DNA of 64,000 bases from Rhyzopertha dominica (GCA_025024175.1 QCXZ01000137.1:63080911-63144910), one strand, 5' to 3'. Positions 48,367-61,079 are shown, counted from the stretch's first letter. Numbers and translations are program-made. Notes: generated by a model from the sequence alone, not told the origin.

Positions 48367-49131
48367 TCTACAATCGTTCACGCCATCTTACCTACGGAAT
48401 TGGATGTTCTGTTTATGGGTAGCTATTCAAACAACCTTAACCTTAAACCGTTTGGCTATTGTCTTAAGGTTCTTGAGCAATCGACGGTTTCTTGATTTTG
48501 GTACATTCCTAAAATATTAAATATCTACTCTATTTATAAAAATATTAAAAAGGTTTTTTTTCTCTAGAATACGAGAACATTTTATATCTCTTCATTTGTT
48601 ATCTTATACTTTAAAGCAACAAACTTATTATTAGTCTATAACAACAGCCATAGAATACAGCAATCTGGAAAATATAATATGATTGAGTGTTATACTGAAG
48701 CGAACAAAAATTCAAAGACTAGAGCAAGATGTTATTTATTATGAATATTCAAGAAGCAAAGGCCGAATAAGTTTCCCGCAAGCGAGCTTTAAAGATACTC
48801 AAAAAAAACAAATTTAAACCCGACGTAGAATTTTACTGAAAGCCACAAAGCATTTTGCAGTATCTTTTTGACAATTTAATATCTACAGTCCTGAACACGG
48901 CAAATTACACCCGTATCAGTTGCAGAGAGAAAATCTTTTTCAAATATAAAAATTGTTAAAGTTTTTCTTAGTTCAACAATGATTCAGAATCGATTAATTA
49001 GCCTATCAATTGCAATCGAACATGAACTATTAGATGACTTGAATATGAAATGAATTTGCACACATGAAAGCCAAAAAGGAGTTTTGTATAATGTACTGTA
49101 GGCATCTTAAATGTACTTTATGTGATAAATG
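48367..49131. other. Non-coding DNA, possibly a LINE 3' end on the right
   Basis: No coding motif recognised. A simple AATA tail follows directly at 49132, which suggests that the right part may be the 3' untranslated end of a LINE. Confidence 0.3.
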
Positions 49132-49157
49132 AATAAATAAATAAATAAATAATAAAT
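49132..49157 (+). repeat. (AATA)n tract, possible LINE tail
   Basis: About six copies of AATA after TGTGATAAATG. LINEs of the CR1/Jockey kind often end in such short tandem tails. Without a recognised coding part upstream this is only a hint. Confidence 0.5.
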
Positions 49158-49179
49158 CACATTTGTGTTTTACTTGCAA

Positions 49180-49400
49180 TCGCGACGGCCCTGTGTTCAA
49201 TATCTGTTTCTTTTATGCTAAAATTAATGTACTCGTATATTAAATTTTCTACACTAGGATAAAATTCGTCTGTGCAATGGATGGCAGCTTTGTTAGAAAT
49301 ATTTTTTAGGTTTCTTGATTTAGTAATTTCTGTTGATATTGCTATTAATCGGTTGTCTTCTCGATTTTGCAGAAATATTCACTTAAAGCTATTAAGTAGA
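49180..49400 (-). other. Unrecognised open stretch
   Basis: On the minus strand about 70 codons are open without an ATG. They include NREDNRLIAISTEITKSRNL and CTDEFYPSVENLIYEYINF. The composition looks like a real protein (balanced charged and hydrophobic residues, no homopolymers) rather than translated AT-rich DNA. I do not know the family. It may be a transposon fragment or a host exon. Confidence 0.25.
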
Positions 49401-49775
49401 CCTTCACTTCCATATATTCATAAAAGAACGTTAAAAATATCCCTGTTTTTCCTGTAGCTTGATGAATCCAAACATTTAGTCTGGCAGGTTTGGCTGGATG
49501 ACATTTTGTTTATTTCTTAATCGTAGGTGTTTTGTACCATTGTACATCGACGAAAAAATTACTTAATTTTTTTTGTGTTCTCAAATATTTTCGTAGCCTT
49601 CCTAATAATAAAGTGGATGATACCATAAACCTTGACGGTAACAAACTGTTCTAGGCACAGGAGCTATTGAAGAATTCACATATCAAGTGTGTGGTTCGTT
49701 GTCAAGCATAAAATATTTTCAGACAACATTGGTACATTACGTGGGTAGTAATCGCGCCCTTCTGTTTACTGTGAT
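49401..49775. other. AT-rich non-coding DNA
   Basis: Nothing recognised. Confidence 0.4.
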
Positions 49776-50300
49776 CATTGATATAAATCACCAGCCCGCC
49801 GAGTCTAAAATACAGGACCACAATACCTCATGGTTCTGATAAACGACCGAACATTTATATATAAGTACATTAGGGTAATAAAACGGAAACCGGCCGCGCT
49901 CCATTTCCTTTGTTATAGTTGCGGAATTTATCATAAGAAATAGTATAACTCGAGGGGGTTTATCAAAATCCGATGTGTTTCCGGAGGGATCCACGAGGCG
50001 AAGCTTAGTATAAACACATCACTGACTAAAGCGTTGCTTAGTTCAACCGTGACCTAGAGGGAAAGATATTAATCGGAAGTTGCTGCGGGCAACGTTGATA
50101 ATCTAATCCACCGAGCGGTTAGGTATGGGCGGAAAATCCAGTTCGACGTTCAAGCTATATTAAAACGGAATTTCCTCTGAACGCCCAGATATCGTGTTCG
50201 CAGGCAAAGCAAACGGCAAACCTATTATCAATTGTAAACAACCGTTGATTCTCGCGAAAATCGGTAAAGCACACAGAGTACAGAGCATCTTTCAAGAATC
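49776..50300. other. GC-richer island
   Basis: About 500 bases of raised G+C and CpG, no transposon motif. TAATCTAATCC (about 50100-50110), with neighbouring TTAATCG, are Otx/Bicoid- and homeodomain-type words. The only listed frame (minus 49788-49994) is unremarkable. Candidate regulatory DNA. Confidence 0.4.
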
Positions 50301-52734
50301 CTTGTAACTAAGGCAGCTTTTAATACTAATTTTAACAACGCGAGTATATTTTGACGATTGTTTTCGGGTGGCTAACACACAAGCATAAATACTTTCTCTT
50401 TTTTTATTTTAAGGAATATGATTGTCATGCAAATTTAGCAGAGTTCAGACAAGTTACGAGTACACGTACATAAAATATGATTTAAAGAGATATAATAAGA
50501 AGTAGCAACTGACAATATACAAGAATATAAAAAAATCAAAATGATCCTGGCCTATCGTCGATCCGTTTTTGTTCATTGCAGCTTAATTTAACTTCCGACA
50601 AGTCAGGACCTAAGGTAACAGCAGATATCCAACCGAATATCCCGCTGGTGTCTTACATTTGACATGACTCATTTTTCCGTGGGGCGATACTTCAAACCAA
50701 AAATAACCGCTACTTAATTAGCAAACTTTTACCTATACAGCAGAGGTTTATAAAAAATAGCGTAATATCTGACAGGCGCTTTTCCCAAGCAGTCCAGGGT
50801 GACAAGTTCGTTTGTTTGTTAATCCAATAAAATGCTTGGAATATGTTTGTTTTATACAGCGTGATGTAAAAAAGCTTCATAACTGCTTCAATTTTATTAC
50901 TAGTCAATTTTCTTTCTTAAAATGTCACCATTTGACGTTTATCAATTATTTTTAAACGGTAACCCTAAATTTTTTGTTTTAATAGTTCTTAGTATTATTT
51001 AAATGCTGATGCAAAATTGTCACATTTCATAACTATCTTTACTGAGAAAATGAAACATTTACTAAGTTCATATTTGCAAGTTTATGATATTGGATGGGTT
51101 AGACATAAACTCCACAGAACATACTGACAAAACATTCTGAAACAAGCAAAGTAAATTTTTGAGATCCTAAAACACATTTAGATTTTTTTAATTTTAAGTA
51201 AAACGGACGCTATTATAAAAATTAGTTTGATGGAGACAAATCTAGCAACTGTTGTAAATTATATGACAAATAAAATTTAAGAGATAGTTTTTGTCAAAGT
51301 TAAAGTAGAATGGCAGATTTGTCAGAATTATAAAGAATAGAAAATCCAATGAAGGTTCTATGGCGACAATTGCGGTACTCCATATATGAAGGGCCTTTAG
51401 GTTGGATATCGCGATGGGCCGCGGGCGTATGGAGAAGCATGTGAACTGTTCAACCAAGTACAGTCTGCTGCAAAATTAATGCAACGTCTACATACTAACT
51501 TCAAGCTAAAACATTATTATAGAATCAACAAATATTTGTCAATCTTAAATTTATATGTGTAGCTAAAAGGTCGTGTACCTCAAATAGGCAAATAAATCTT
51601 ATTAAATGTGTTTTGCATGAAGGATGACACCAGTTAACTCTAAATCATCAACGCATATACATATTAGTATGGGCAAAATCCGCACTGAAGTCAATGCAAG
51701 GACAAATTAAACGTGTAGATGGGAAGTAATGGCGATTCAGATTAATATTTCAGCGCGCTCGAGCGATCAGCTGGTCGCGCAGAAAGCAGTCCACTTGATT
51801 TGTTCGCGCTTTGTGGCGCACGAAATACAACTCTGTTTAAGAAAGATTTTTACCTTTTTGGAAGCAACTATTGCCTGCAGGTGTAGTTATACAGAAAGCT
51901 GAAGGTGTTCTTAATGCTGGTAATCTTATTGTGAGTGGTTATGAAAGTTTTAGCAAGCTAGTAAAATAAATGCTTGTACACCATAACACCTATAACGTAC
52001 CACATTTTTTTAACTGGTACTGATATTTTCAGTTTTTAGTCTGTGTCTGCATACATATCTGCTTAAGAATTAATGCATAAGGTGCATGGAATGCACATGA
52101 ACTCTGACCGTAGCAATATTACATTTTAATTACGTATTTTCTAAATAGAACAGCTGTATAAAAATGGTTGTATGTGGTGTATCATAAACAAATAGTCGAT
52201 CAAGAATCCCTTGTCATTCATTAAAGCATCTTGGTATGAGATGATATCGCTTTATTAAAAAACGCCTTTATGAAATCCGCCTACAACTTTTGCTTAGCAT
52301 AGCCAACGTGTGAACAACGAGTTATTGCTTTACATGTCTGAGGGAACATTTTTTCTAACATTAACAATACTATATAAAAAATATTGTGCTTTAATTACAA
52401 AAATATAAATTACACCACATGCCTAATTGCTAATTTCTATAATCGCAGGAAAGGGCAATAAGATGTAATTAATTGTTCTATGATTTCCAACAGTTTTGCG
52501 CACCTTTGAGAGAATTTAACTGAATGTTAGATGAAACATTATCAATATCTTTGTTATACTAAAGTTGGCACAAAAATAATAGGGCTTCAGTACCTATCTT
52601 GCTGCTTTAACTTCTATGTAATTCTTCAATGAAAACAGGATTTCTCCTATTTTTGGTTTTTCAATTCAGATGGTGCCGTGTATAAATCAAGTTGTTATGG
52701 ATAGCTAAAAACTAACGTGCGTATCGCTTAGCTT
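50301..52734. other. AT-rich non-coding DNA with a small GC-rich patch at about 51750-51830
   Basis: No gene recognised. The patch contains GCGCGCTCGAGCGATCAGC and GGTCGCGC, CpG-rich words. Two minus-strand frames (50710-50907, 51242-51457) have no known motif. Confidence 0.4.
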
Positions 52735-53060
52735 GAATCGCCAACAGGTCGCCCCCTTTTAGGACCCTATTTTTTTTTAGAACGAAACCTGACTGCTACC
52801 GGTTACTTAGATTTTCTGGGTTTGGAGTTCGTGCTAGCGTTGGCTATCATTTTTCCTAATAATCAAGAAGGTGACATTTTTATCAGAATATTTGGTTTCA
52901 GCAAGATGGGTCCCCTCCTCATTTCGATATAGGGGTTCGTCGATAGGTTGACAAACTATTTTCTCATATACGAGTATTAATAGGATGGCAAGGAATTCTC
53001 CCGCCTATATTATTGCTGTGAAATTATTTAAATTCTGCAAGTCTTATAGAGCAAAGAATT
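52735..53060 (+). mobile_element. Tc1/mariner (IS630-type) transposase relic: DDE middle part
   Basis: GPYFF-like and LTxxxYLDFL-like words are spread over two frames at about 52760-52825 (GCTACCGGTTACTTAGATTT encodes ATGYLDF), matching the strand before the second catalytic Asp. The frame then reads IWFQQDGSPPHFDIGVRR (52890-52943), a textbook match to the second-Asp block of insect IS630-like transposases, with Asp at 52905-52907. VLIGWQGILPP follows where the family has WIGRRGPxxWPARSPDLTP. The third acid and the N-terminal half are not seen. Stops and frameshifts make it dead. The block resembles but is not identical to the copy at 1091-1445. Confidence 0.8.
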
Positions 53061-53635
53061 CATGCGGAAGTCAAATGGTTTTTGGAGGGCACTTTAAGTT
53101 AAATATTGTTGATTTTTAATTTTCTTGTTTAGATTACAATTTTTTGAAGAAAAAAAGACATTACCATTTTGTGAAATATTGTCATCAATTCAGTAAAGTT
53201 GTTTGCATCGCCATTTAGACAATAAAAAGTTTTATGTAACAAGAGAAAGATACGGTGTTGCTATTTAAAAAAAAGATGATGACGTCTTTGCTAGGAAACC
53301 AATGACGTCATAATAATATTTTATATTTGGTCAGTGCGATCTGACACGCCCTACTCACTCACACGATAGGGATAACAAGAAAACTGCACCGCAGCATAAT
53401 ACAACACTTGTAATAATTGACACGGACAACTAACACTGTAGATTATGCAGATTTGCGTATCTGTAGACTGAGTCCGTAATTAGTTAGAATAGCGTTTCCA
53501 TCTCCCTATTTTCTCGTTTATTGCAAATTGTAATCCTGAAGCATTTTGAGGCTGTAACCTCTATAGCTTTAGAAATAATAATCCGATTTTTGTTTTCTAA
53601 ACTACAGCATGTAGAGAATGAAAGTTCTATGAACG
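53061..53635. other. AT-rich non-coding DNA
   Basis: Nothing recognised. Confidence 0.4.
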
Positions 53636-54370
53636 TGCAAATATGAAAAAAGCTCGATCGGGATGATTTTTAAGAATTTCATCGTCGTCACAGACGCAGA
53701 TGCGTATCCGGGCAACACGGATTATCCGCCACAAAGTGCAGGATCTTCAGAGGGAAGGCCGCTGGTCCGGGTTTCAGCCGATTACGTATTCGGAGCGGTC
53801 GCTGAATAAGAATTAGGATGCGTGGAAATTCAGCCGACCCGAAGAAAATTCCTGTTCAGATTTGTTTAGCCGTCCATGCGGCAAAAGTACTTTAAAGTAT
53901 GAATACAAGGCGATCTATTGTCGTGGCGCAGGTGAACCGGAATGCTCCGCGGGGTCGCCACTTGCCAACGGTCCCACGGCTTCTTACGTCGCATTAAGTC
54001 GACCGCTGTAAATAAGACAGTTTAACAACATCAAGTGGAACATATTTTCAATAAGCCGCTTTGCAGGAATTAGTCGCGTTCGGGAGCGAAATTTTACAAA
54101 AGGAAAGTCGACAGCAGCGAAGAATAGTTCGAGTAATGAACAGCCGGCGAGAGTTCATTCAGGAGGGAATATAAAGAAAAGTTTAGTGCTGAAAGGGGAG
54201 CACGTGTGGGAGACCGGGGGAGCAAACAGTAAATTTCATTTTCTTCCCAGGCAAAGTTGTCAGCCGGCGCTCCGCTCCTCGTATATCGCGCATTTAGGGC
54301 AGGGTACGTGCGGGTACCCTGTACACAGCCTCTGCCGCCGCCGGTGTTTCATGTAAATTAACGGAGAATC
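53636..54370. other. GC- and CpG-rich island, the longest in the window
   Basis: About 730 bases with strongly raised G+C and many CpG. There is no long open frame and no transposon motif, and stops occur in all frames. The composition shifts back to AT-rich right after TGTAAATTAACGG near 54352. Best candidate in the window for a large conserved non-coding (regulatory) block. Confidence 0.45.
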
Positions 54371-54622
54371 AACGCTGAATGCCTACAGGGATGTTACTGA
54401 ATCGTGACTATTGGTCATTAAGCTATATCTATATGAAATCTTCGTTTTTCAACAATGCAGTTCTGTAACTTCGGTCGTCAGGGTATAGAGTTGGCAACCA
54501 ATTAAATTAACATCGCAATACGGTTTTAGCGGTCAAAACGCTGTTCCAAGAAAACATTTCTTCATCTTGGAATGAACTTTTCCAGTTAAAGCCTTCTGTT
54601 CAATACTTTTTGACATAAATCA
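54371..54622. other. Non-coding spacer
   Basis: Nothing recognised. Confidence 0.35.
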
Positions 54623-54677
54623 TCACTTTACGGTATTAGTAGCGTGAAGACTTCAACGCATTGATACCGTAAAGTGA
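54623..54677. repeat. 55-bp almost palindromic hairpin
   Basis: The outer arms TCACTTTACGGTAT (54623-54636) and ATACCGTAAAGTGA (54664-54677) are perfectly complementary over 14 bases. Inside them GCGTGAAG (54642-54649) pairs with CTTCAACGC (54651-54659) with one bulged A. The two stems are separated by a 5/4-base internal loop. The whole would fold into one long hairpin with almost no loop. No transposon family is recognised. Confidence 0.75.
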
Positions 54678-57385
54678 ACAAAGTAAAAGAACTTCATAAA
54701 CTCAAGTAAAGTCTATTTATAGAAAAATTTAAACTGGTAAATTATTGCCTAATTCCTATAAACATCAAAATTAATATTACAGTTTGAACAGTTACTAATA
54801 TAGACTGCTGATGTAGTAGGAGTTTGCTACTCTCCAACTGATGACAGCATCGCGAAATATAAAACTTTTCGGCGCTCAGGTTCTGATTTGAAATGATTAT
54901 GAACATGACTCTTGGATACAGTATCTTAGAAAAAATTAGTTTTGAACACGCAAATCATCTTCTAAAACTATGACGCGTATCTCTATCATCAATTCCCAAA
55001 TAATAAGCTACTTTTGCAAGAACTTTTCCCACCTTCTATAAACTTAGAAGAAGAAGCACATATCTACGAAAAATAACATTGGGATTGTTTATAAGTCCAA
55101 GTATTTTTGTCTTATAATGATGAATTTAACTGCAAAACCAAAATCTTTGATATCGACCACAGATAACATCTGATGTGGACGATTTTTAGGGTTGTAACCT
55201 TCTGGATTTCAGTTTCCTTTACTAAAAGGACGGCGCTTATCACTGAGTATTTCGAACATCCAGTATTTTAGATAAATCAATTCATACAATTATTGTGTCA
55301 GAAGTGAAACCATTCCTATCCTATATTACCACTTGTGGAAATGAATTGTAAAGTAACAGTTAGTATTATTTATTAAAAAATTTCCATATCATCCTAGAAA
55401 TTTTTGTTGTCAATTGATTCTTTAACGTATTCTGCAGCAACTACATAGACAGAGCTCTTCCAGTATCCATGCCATTTTAATAGGTATTTACTTTAATATT
55501 CGCTTGTATATTGACCGATGGTATTGCTGACGTTCATAAAGTGTAAGTTGAAGTCTGAGATATTCCACAATTTTTAGGTGACTCGCCAACAGTGTACATT
55601 TGTTTACGAATTTATCTTTAATACCAAAAGTGCATTTTCGGCGAGGTGCGCTTGTCATAAATTGCGATATATTTTTTAATTGCTGGCAATTTTTTAAGCC
55701 TTTTCATATCATCACCTGTTTGGGGGGTCCGGGTTTAAATCCCACCAAAGACCTGTGAAGAATCATGGTTTTTAAAACAAAAATTATGTTTTATTTCTGA
55801 ATACCTGAAACTGCGATATCACATGGCAGTTATAAAATATACAGAGCGTTTTCTTAAAATATTAATTTGTATATTAAAAAAAAAGTTTACTTGTAAAAAA
55901 GAAAAATATTTATTAATTTTTTCATTTAATCTTCTTTATATACTGTATATTGCATATTGACAATGCATTTTTTTCTTCCCTTCCTCCGTAGGCAAGTTGT
56001 CACCCTACCCCCCAAATAATATTTCTGGGCACGCCACCAATTACCAAATACATGAGTAGAAAAATAGTATTCTTGCTCACCTATTTGTTTCCCTCTGAAT
56101 GTTTTTGGATCTAAACTAATATTGCTTTTCTTATTTTCAGGTGAGTACTGGTTCCATTTTGAGAAACTTTGTATATGAGCAGTAAGTACGTTACCTTTTG
56201 AAAAAAGCATGTCTGCTTTGATCCTGAATTGCTCAGCTAGTATGTGTGAAAAGTAAGCCAGTTTTCAGCATGTCTAATATGCACTTAAGCAGATGAATAC
56301 GATTTAGAATTAGCGGTTTTGCAAAGAGAACTCTATTTAACTTCATCAAAATAATATTTTAGGATCGTACAGATCTGCATCTGTAAAGGCTACTTGTGTG
56401 AAATACGTTTTTGTTTGCGTCATCACCTAATTTTTTTACTATATTGCAAACAAGCCACTTTTACCTAAAGACATTGAAAGCAAAGTATGTTGAACAATCT
56501 AACGTCTTTTACAGAGCGAAAGGAATGTGGAATTACAACATAAATCAAGATACACTTCTCGATTCAAACTTTTTGGGACCGCAAAAAAGCCGTTTGTACT
56601 TCAGAAGGTTGTGGGTAGCAATTCTTTTACACATTTCCATCCACCGCCTCTTTTGCGGCTCTTTCTTTTGCGGAGCAGGGCTTATTTCTGCGCCCGGGGC
56701 AAACACACTTTGAGAATTAATCTTGGAATTACGTTTACACTCATTTTTGCTTTCTTTTTTCGGATGTTGTTGCGGCATCAAAGTGTGTTTTTACAAACAG
56801 GTTCTCTTCTACAGAAGCGACTGAATCGTGCTTTGAAGAAAATATGCGATCGCAGATAACGCGAGTGACTGAAAGCGGCAAAAGAACTTTTCATAAAGAG
56901 TATATGAGGTCAAATGTTGACATTGTGGATTATTATTGTAGTACGAGAAATTTTTAAATTGGCGTTTGAACTAATCGCAAGGAACTATCTAGTGTCAAAG
57001 TTTTACCTTGGTATTGTTTGCGCATAATTTACTGTAATTATAAGACCCAACGAAAATTCTTCTGTCATTTAATAACCTATCGTTAACTTCGCTGGTAAGC
57101 AGTTTTTGCTCTGACAGAGCATCACGTCTGTAATTCCAAGACAGCAAATTTTTTTCATTTGCTAAAACATAATTTTTTTATAATTATGTTATGTATTATA
57201 TGCATAATTTATCTAGTTCCAATCTGAATGTATCCAAATTTTAGGGGCATTCTGATTAAATCGTTATTTATAGAATTTATAGAAAAAAAAAAAGCCAAAA
57301 TTAAAAATTTGCGCGGCCTGTATGCAACACCCTTTATCATGCTGTTTAACTCAACCACCTCCTTCTTGCATCGCTAGCTAATTTT
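54678..57385. other. AT-rich non-coding DNA
   Basis: No gene recognised. A 94-codon minus-strand frame (55926-56210) and overlapping frames at 56411-56859 have no known motif. GGGTTTAAATCCC (about 55732-55744) resembles a tRNA T-arm but has no tRNA body around it. Confidence 0.4.
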
Positions 57386-57860
57386 CAATCTACCATTTGA
57401 ATCCCCCCATAATAACGACGGCTTCTTCGGGGGAATAGCGGTTTATTTCTCGGGTGGAGAGACGCTAACTGAAAGAACCGTTCATTTGGGAAACTTATTC
57501 GAGATCCCCGAGGCCGATAAAAATTCTGAAAGGGTTAAGTACTGGGAATAATGGGAAATGCCTCGAGCGGGGTTTCCCTTAACTTTTGTTCCGTGTTTAG
57601 ATAGAACGACGGGTATAAGAGTACATCATTAATGAGAGCGGTCAGTTTTTCGATAGCCGCTTTCGGGTGACGGACGGCAAAAACCCTCCAACTGTGGGGA
57701 CCGTCCTCATAACGAATACATGAACGTTTCCATGATAACGAAGATGGGACGTCGCAGAGAAACGAAATGCTGCCCTTCAAGTGTAGTTTTTTTTTAATTT
57801 CTGAACTTCTTAACAAGTTGCGATAGAAACTGAGCCAGAGTCTCACTTTACTGGTGGAAA
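57386..57860. other. GC-richer island
   Basis: About 450 bases of raised G+C. A 103-codon minus-strand frame (57535-57846) has no known domain. No transposon motif. Candidate regulatory DNA. Confidence 0.35.
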
Positions 57861-58329
57861 AATATAAAATTTGTAAAAGGGTTATATTTTGCTTGCAAAG
57901 TATTGCTAAGAGTTTTCACAAGAATGATGATTTCCAAATCTATATAAAGTTGTCGATGAGGTCTCTTTCGAAATAGCAACGGATCTAGATTCAAAAGTGT
58001 CATAGACACTGTCAAATTCAGACCCCTGGAAGAAATTAAAAATTCTAATTAAAGATCTCTTACAAGAATAATAATCGGGACTGCGAAAACATGGCAGACT
58101 TTTTTTAGAGCGGTAGAAAAAAGGAATACTCTATATCGGTAAAGTCTGCGAAATCACAACAGTGGAAGACATAAGGGAATATCCACGAAAAACAAAGCTC
58201 TATCGACATTCTTGATATAGAGGAAATAATAAAACGAAAACAAAAGTAAAACTAAATCAGTTAAAGTCTGAATGAAATATAGCATCCTAGCCGACATGAA
58301 AGATTTGGATATGTGGCCTGAATATTTGT
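57861..58329. other. AT-rich DNA next to a LINE
   Basis: Lys- and Glu-rich frames broken by stops. This may be the ORF1 end of the LINE to the right, but no zinc knuckle or RNA-binding motif is legible. Confidence 0.3.
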
Positions 58330-60206
58330 TTATAGAAAGTTTTTTTCGAGAAACTCAAATTTTGCACAATTAAAAAAACCTTTAAAAACCTCAGCATACA
58401 ATCATTAAAAATAAAGTGGATATCCTCGAATACCTTTATCAAAACAAAGTCGACATCTTAATGCGGAAATTTGCAGTAGTAGCAGTTAGAGACAATATCA
58501 AATATATACCCACAAGCAAGATAACCTAATTATCACAAGAAAAATTAGTGTAAATAATAGCTAATTATACATACTTGCTTGGAATATGCTAATAATAGGA
58601 GTTAATCGTCCCGCCAGCACTGATTTGAAAAGTTTTATGAGTATAATCGATGAAGCTTTCAGGGTAAAGAGCGATAAGTTCTGTAAGTGTCAATTATATG
58701 TGTTGATCGACTATAACATCTGCTTGTTGAAAGTCTTCTAAGGGAAATGAAATCATGTGGATTGAGCTCTTTTATGGAAAAGCCTTGTAGAATAACATAA
58801 ACAACATCTACCTTCATCGATAAAATATTCGCAAAATTGGCAATAAACAGGTCATACAAAAGATCACGAAGAATTTACATATATTGCATCCGCATGCACA
58901 GCTACGGAAAACAAATTAGCTGCAGACAAGTTTAAAAAAAATAAACATTCAAGGTGTAAAAATATTCATAGCAATCTTGATTTCAATTTCCTGTGACATC
59001 CTGATAATTCTAACTGCACCTCAAGGATATAGTAACTTCCATAGACTACTGCTGCATAAGAAGAAAATTAAAATCACACCTGAATTACAAAGTGTCTAAA
59101 ATGCCTACAAAATGCCTACAATGAACTTAAACAAAAGTATCCTAGAAAGACTGTAGAAATAAAATAACAAAACGAGCTAACCATTAACAAAGCAACAAAT
59201 AATCAACGTGCAATATGGAAGCTGATTAATACCAAAAATAAGAGTGACAGAAAACTTTCAGATATCGTTAGCATATTAACAGCAGAAGATCTAAACAACG
59301 TCTTTCTAGAAGCTGAAAACTAACAAGCACATCACAATCACGATACTCTCTTGAGCTATTGAAGCACACAAAGAACAACCTAGATTCTATTTATATATAA
59401 CCACCCAGTGGCTATATACTCATAAAAATGATTCATCTGGTGCTGAAAATGATTATGGAATCGACACTATTTCGCATGGGACTTTAATACAAAAGCTACA
59501 AGAGCTTAAATGAGACGTTCCTCATGAATCAATCTTGGGTCCATTTTTGCTTATCATCTACATAAACTGCTTTTCCTACAACATATGAGGCAGTTGCCAG
59601 CATGCAGAAGAAAGATGAAAAGTCTTACCACTTTCCACGATAATTATGCCAATTTCCACAGTATTCAGCGTACAGCATATTGTTGTAGAGAAGCTCCCCT
59701 AATATTAAAAAAATGTGTTGCAAAAGAAAGCTTTGAGAATTCTATGCGATCTTAAATATAATGATAGCTGAGAGGAGAAGTTTAAATTAAAAAGGATACC
59801 ATGCAATCAGTTTTTATATTTAATTGTCCCAAATACGTTCAGGCAACAAAAAGAAATAATGAATTTCACGACTATAACACTAGGAACAAAGTAACACTAA
59901 AAGTCCCTCTAGACAGAATTAAGCAGACACCATAAGGCGTAGGTTACTGGGAAGCCGTACTTTACCAAAAAGTGCCGTACACCATAAAAGCTATCTAAAG
60001 GCGCAGTTTGAGATAAAAATCAAAGAATCTCTTTCGAAGGTAGTATTCTATTCAGTAGAAAAGTTTTTAAATAGCTCTTTCATGTAAATGTATTTCACTT
60101 GCATTGCCACTCTGATTGGCCCCTATATGATTTACATATTTACAATAACTTTGACACGCCATATAACAAATTGGTGGTTAATAAAATTCATATTATTATT
60201 ATTATA
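58330..60206 (+). mobile_element. Jockey/CR1-type LINE relic: endonuclease, RT and 3' tail
   Basis: The longest LINE relic here. VDILEYLYQNKVDI and VAVRDNIKYIPTSKI (58415-58530) fit the start of the apurinic endonuclease domain. IIGVNRPASTDLKSFMSIID (about 58588-58650) is the GVYRPPSS block. LYVLIDYNICLL (about 58694-58730) is the GDFNINLL block. RAIWKLINTKNKSDRKLSDI (about 59211-59270) and LTAEDLNNVFLEAEN are the pre-RT linker. VPHESILGPFLLIIYINC (about 59514-59570) is the VPQGSxLGPLLFLIYIND block of the RT. Motif C is lost. KKALRILCDLKYNDS and HDYNTRNKVTLKVPLDRIKQ (59865-59924) form the C-terminal tail, and YSVEKFLNSSF closes the protein. The element ends in an ATT tract (about 60190-60206). 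Many stops and deletions. Confidence 0.85.
60190..60206 (+). repeat. (ATT)n tail of the LINE
   Basis: Five copies of ATT after AATAAAATTCAT. Position and form fit the 3' microsatellite tail of Jockey-type LINEs, so it marks the 3' end of the element to its left. Confidence 0.6.
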
Positions 60207-61079
60207 AAACACAAACCGTTCAAGGTTGTAGCCTGCTTCTGCAAGCAAACGACATTTACGTCTTAACAAGATATTCCATGCAATTCCGTACATTCCCGAC
60301 CCAAAAGTGCACAGAGCAAAAGTTCCCAACTCCGAGCGATTCAAAGCAACACAAGCCTGAATTCCTTAAGACTCGCTTTGTGTGTTATGTACGCTGCTCA
60401 ATGGGATACGGGAAAGGCATGCGCCTGGTCCCGTTGAATTGAGAGTGTTTAGTACCGAGGAGCCTTCGCAATACGCCCTTCACATATGAGTGCATAACTT
60501 TAGCACGTAAATTGAAATCTTAGCTGAATGGTTGCACACTGACAGAACGGTGTCGTCCGATTCGCTAATGGATGTACGCGATCCATTGTAGGTGGAAGAT
60601 TCAACACGTATTCGCGAAGTGCGGTTGTAGACGTATAATTACTGGAAATAGCTTTCTATCGCAAGATATTTAAGCTTTTAACCTAAAAAGCCATATTCGT
60701 TGGTTTAGTGTATTCGCCTTCTACTTTGTCAACACCACCGTTAAGTCACTTGCCTTGAATTTGTCTCTTATTTGCATGTTCTCTTATTACACTATTCTCA
60801 CGTAAGCAAAATCGGATGGAATAATAACCCTATTTCATTTTCTTTTCGATGAATCTTTGGATCACATGGTTCGCCCCACAATTTATTTTTCAGTTTCAAC
60901 ATATATACAAGGTGTTTATGATGAACCTGTCGGAATTCAAACTGCAACCCATAGTAAATACGTTTTCAGAGCCATTTAAACAGTTGGGAATCCGTGACGG
61001 CAATGAGTCCATTGTCCGTATTTATTTGAAGTCAAAAGGTATACAGTAATGAAAAAATAGATATGCTTTTAATTTATGG
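60207..61079. other. Non-coding DNA with a GC-richer island at about 60370-60640
   Basis: The island has raised CpG and no long open frame. ATATATACAAGGTGTTTATG (60901-60920) resembles a reversed CCCTGTATAT-type repeat end. A 66-codon frame (60849-61049) is not recognised, but it leads directly into the transposase relic on the same strand. Confidence 0.4.

Noticed and set aside
55721..55755. tRNA gene suggested by GGTCCGGGTTTAAATCCC
   Set aside because: Only a T-arm-like stem is present. There is no acceptor stem, D-arm or anticodon arm in the preceding 75 bases. It may be part of a SINE or chance.
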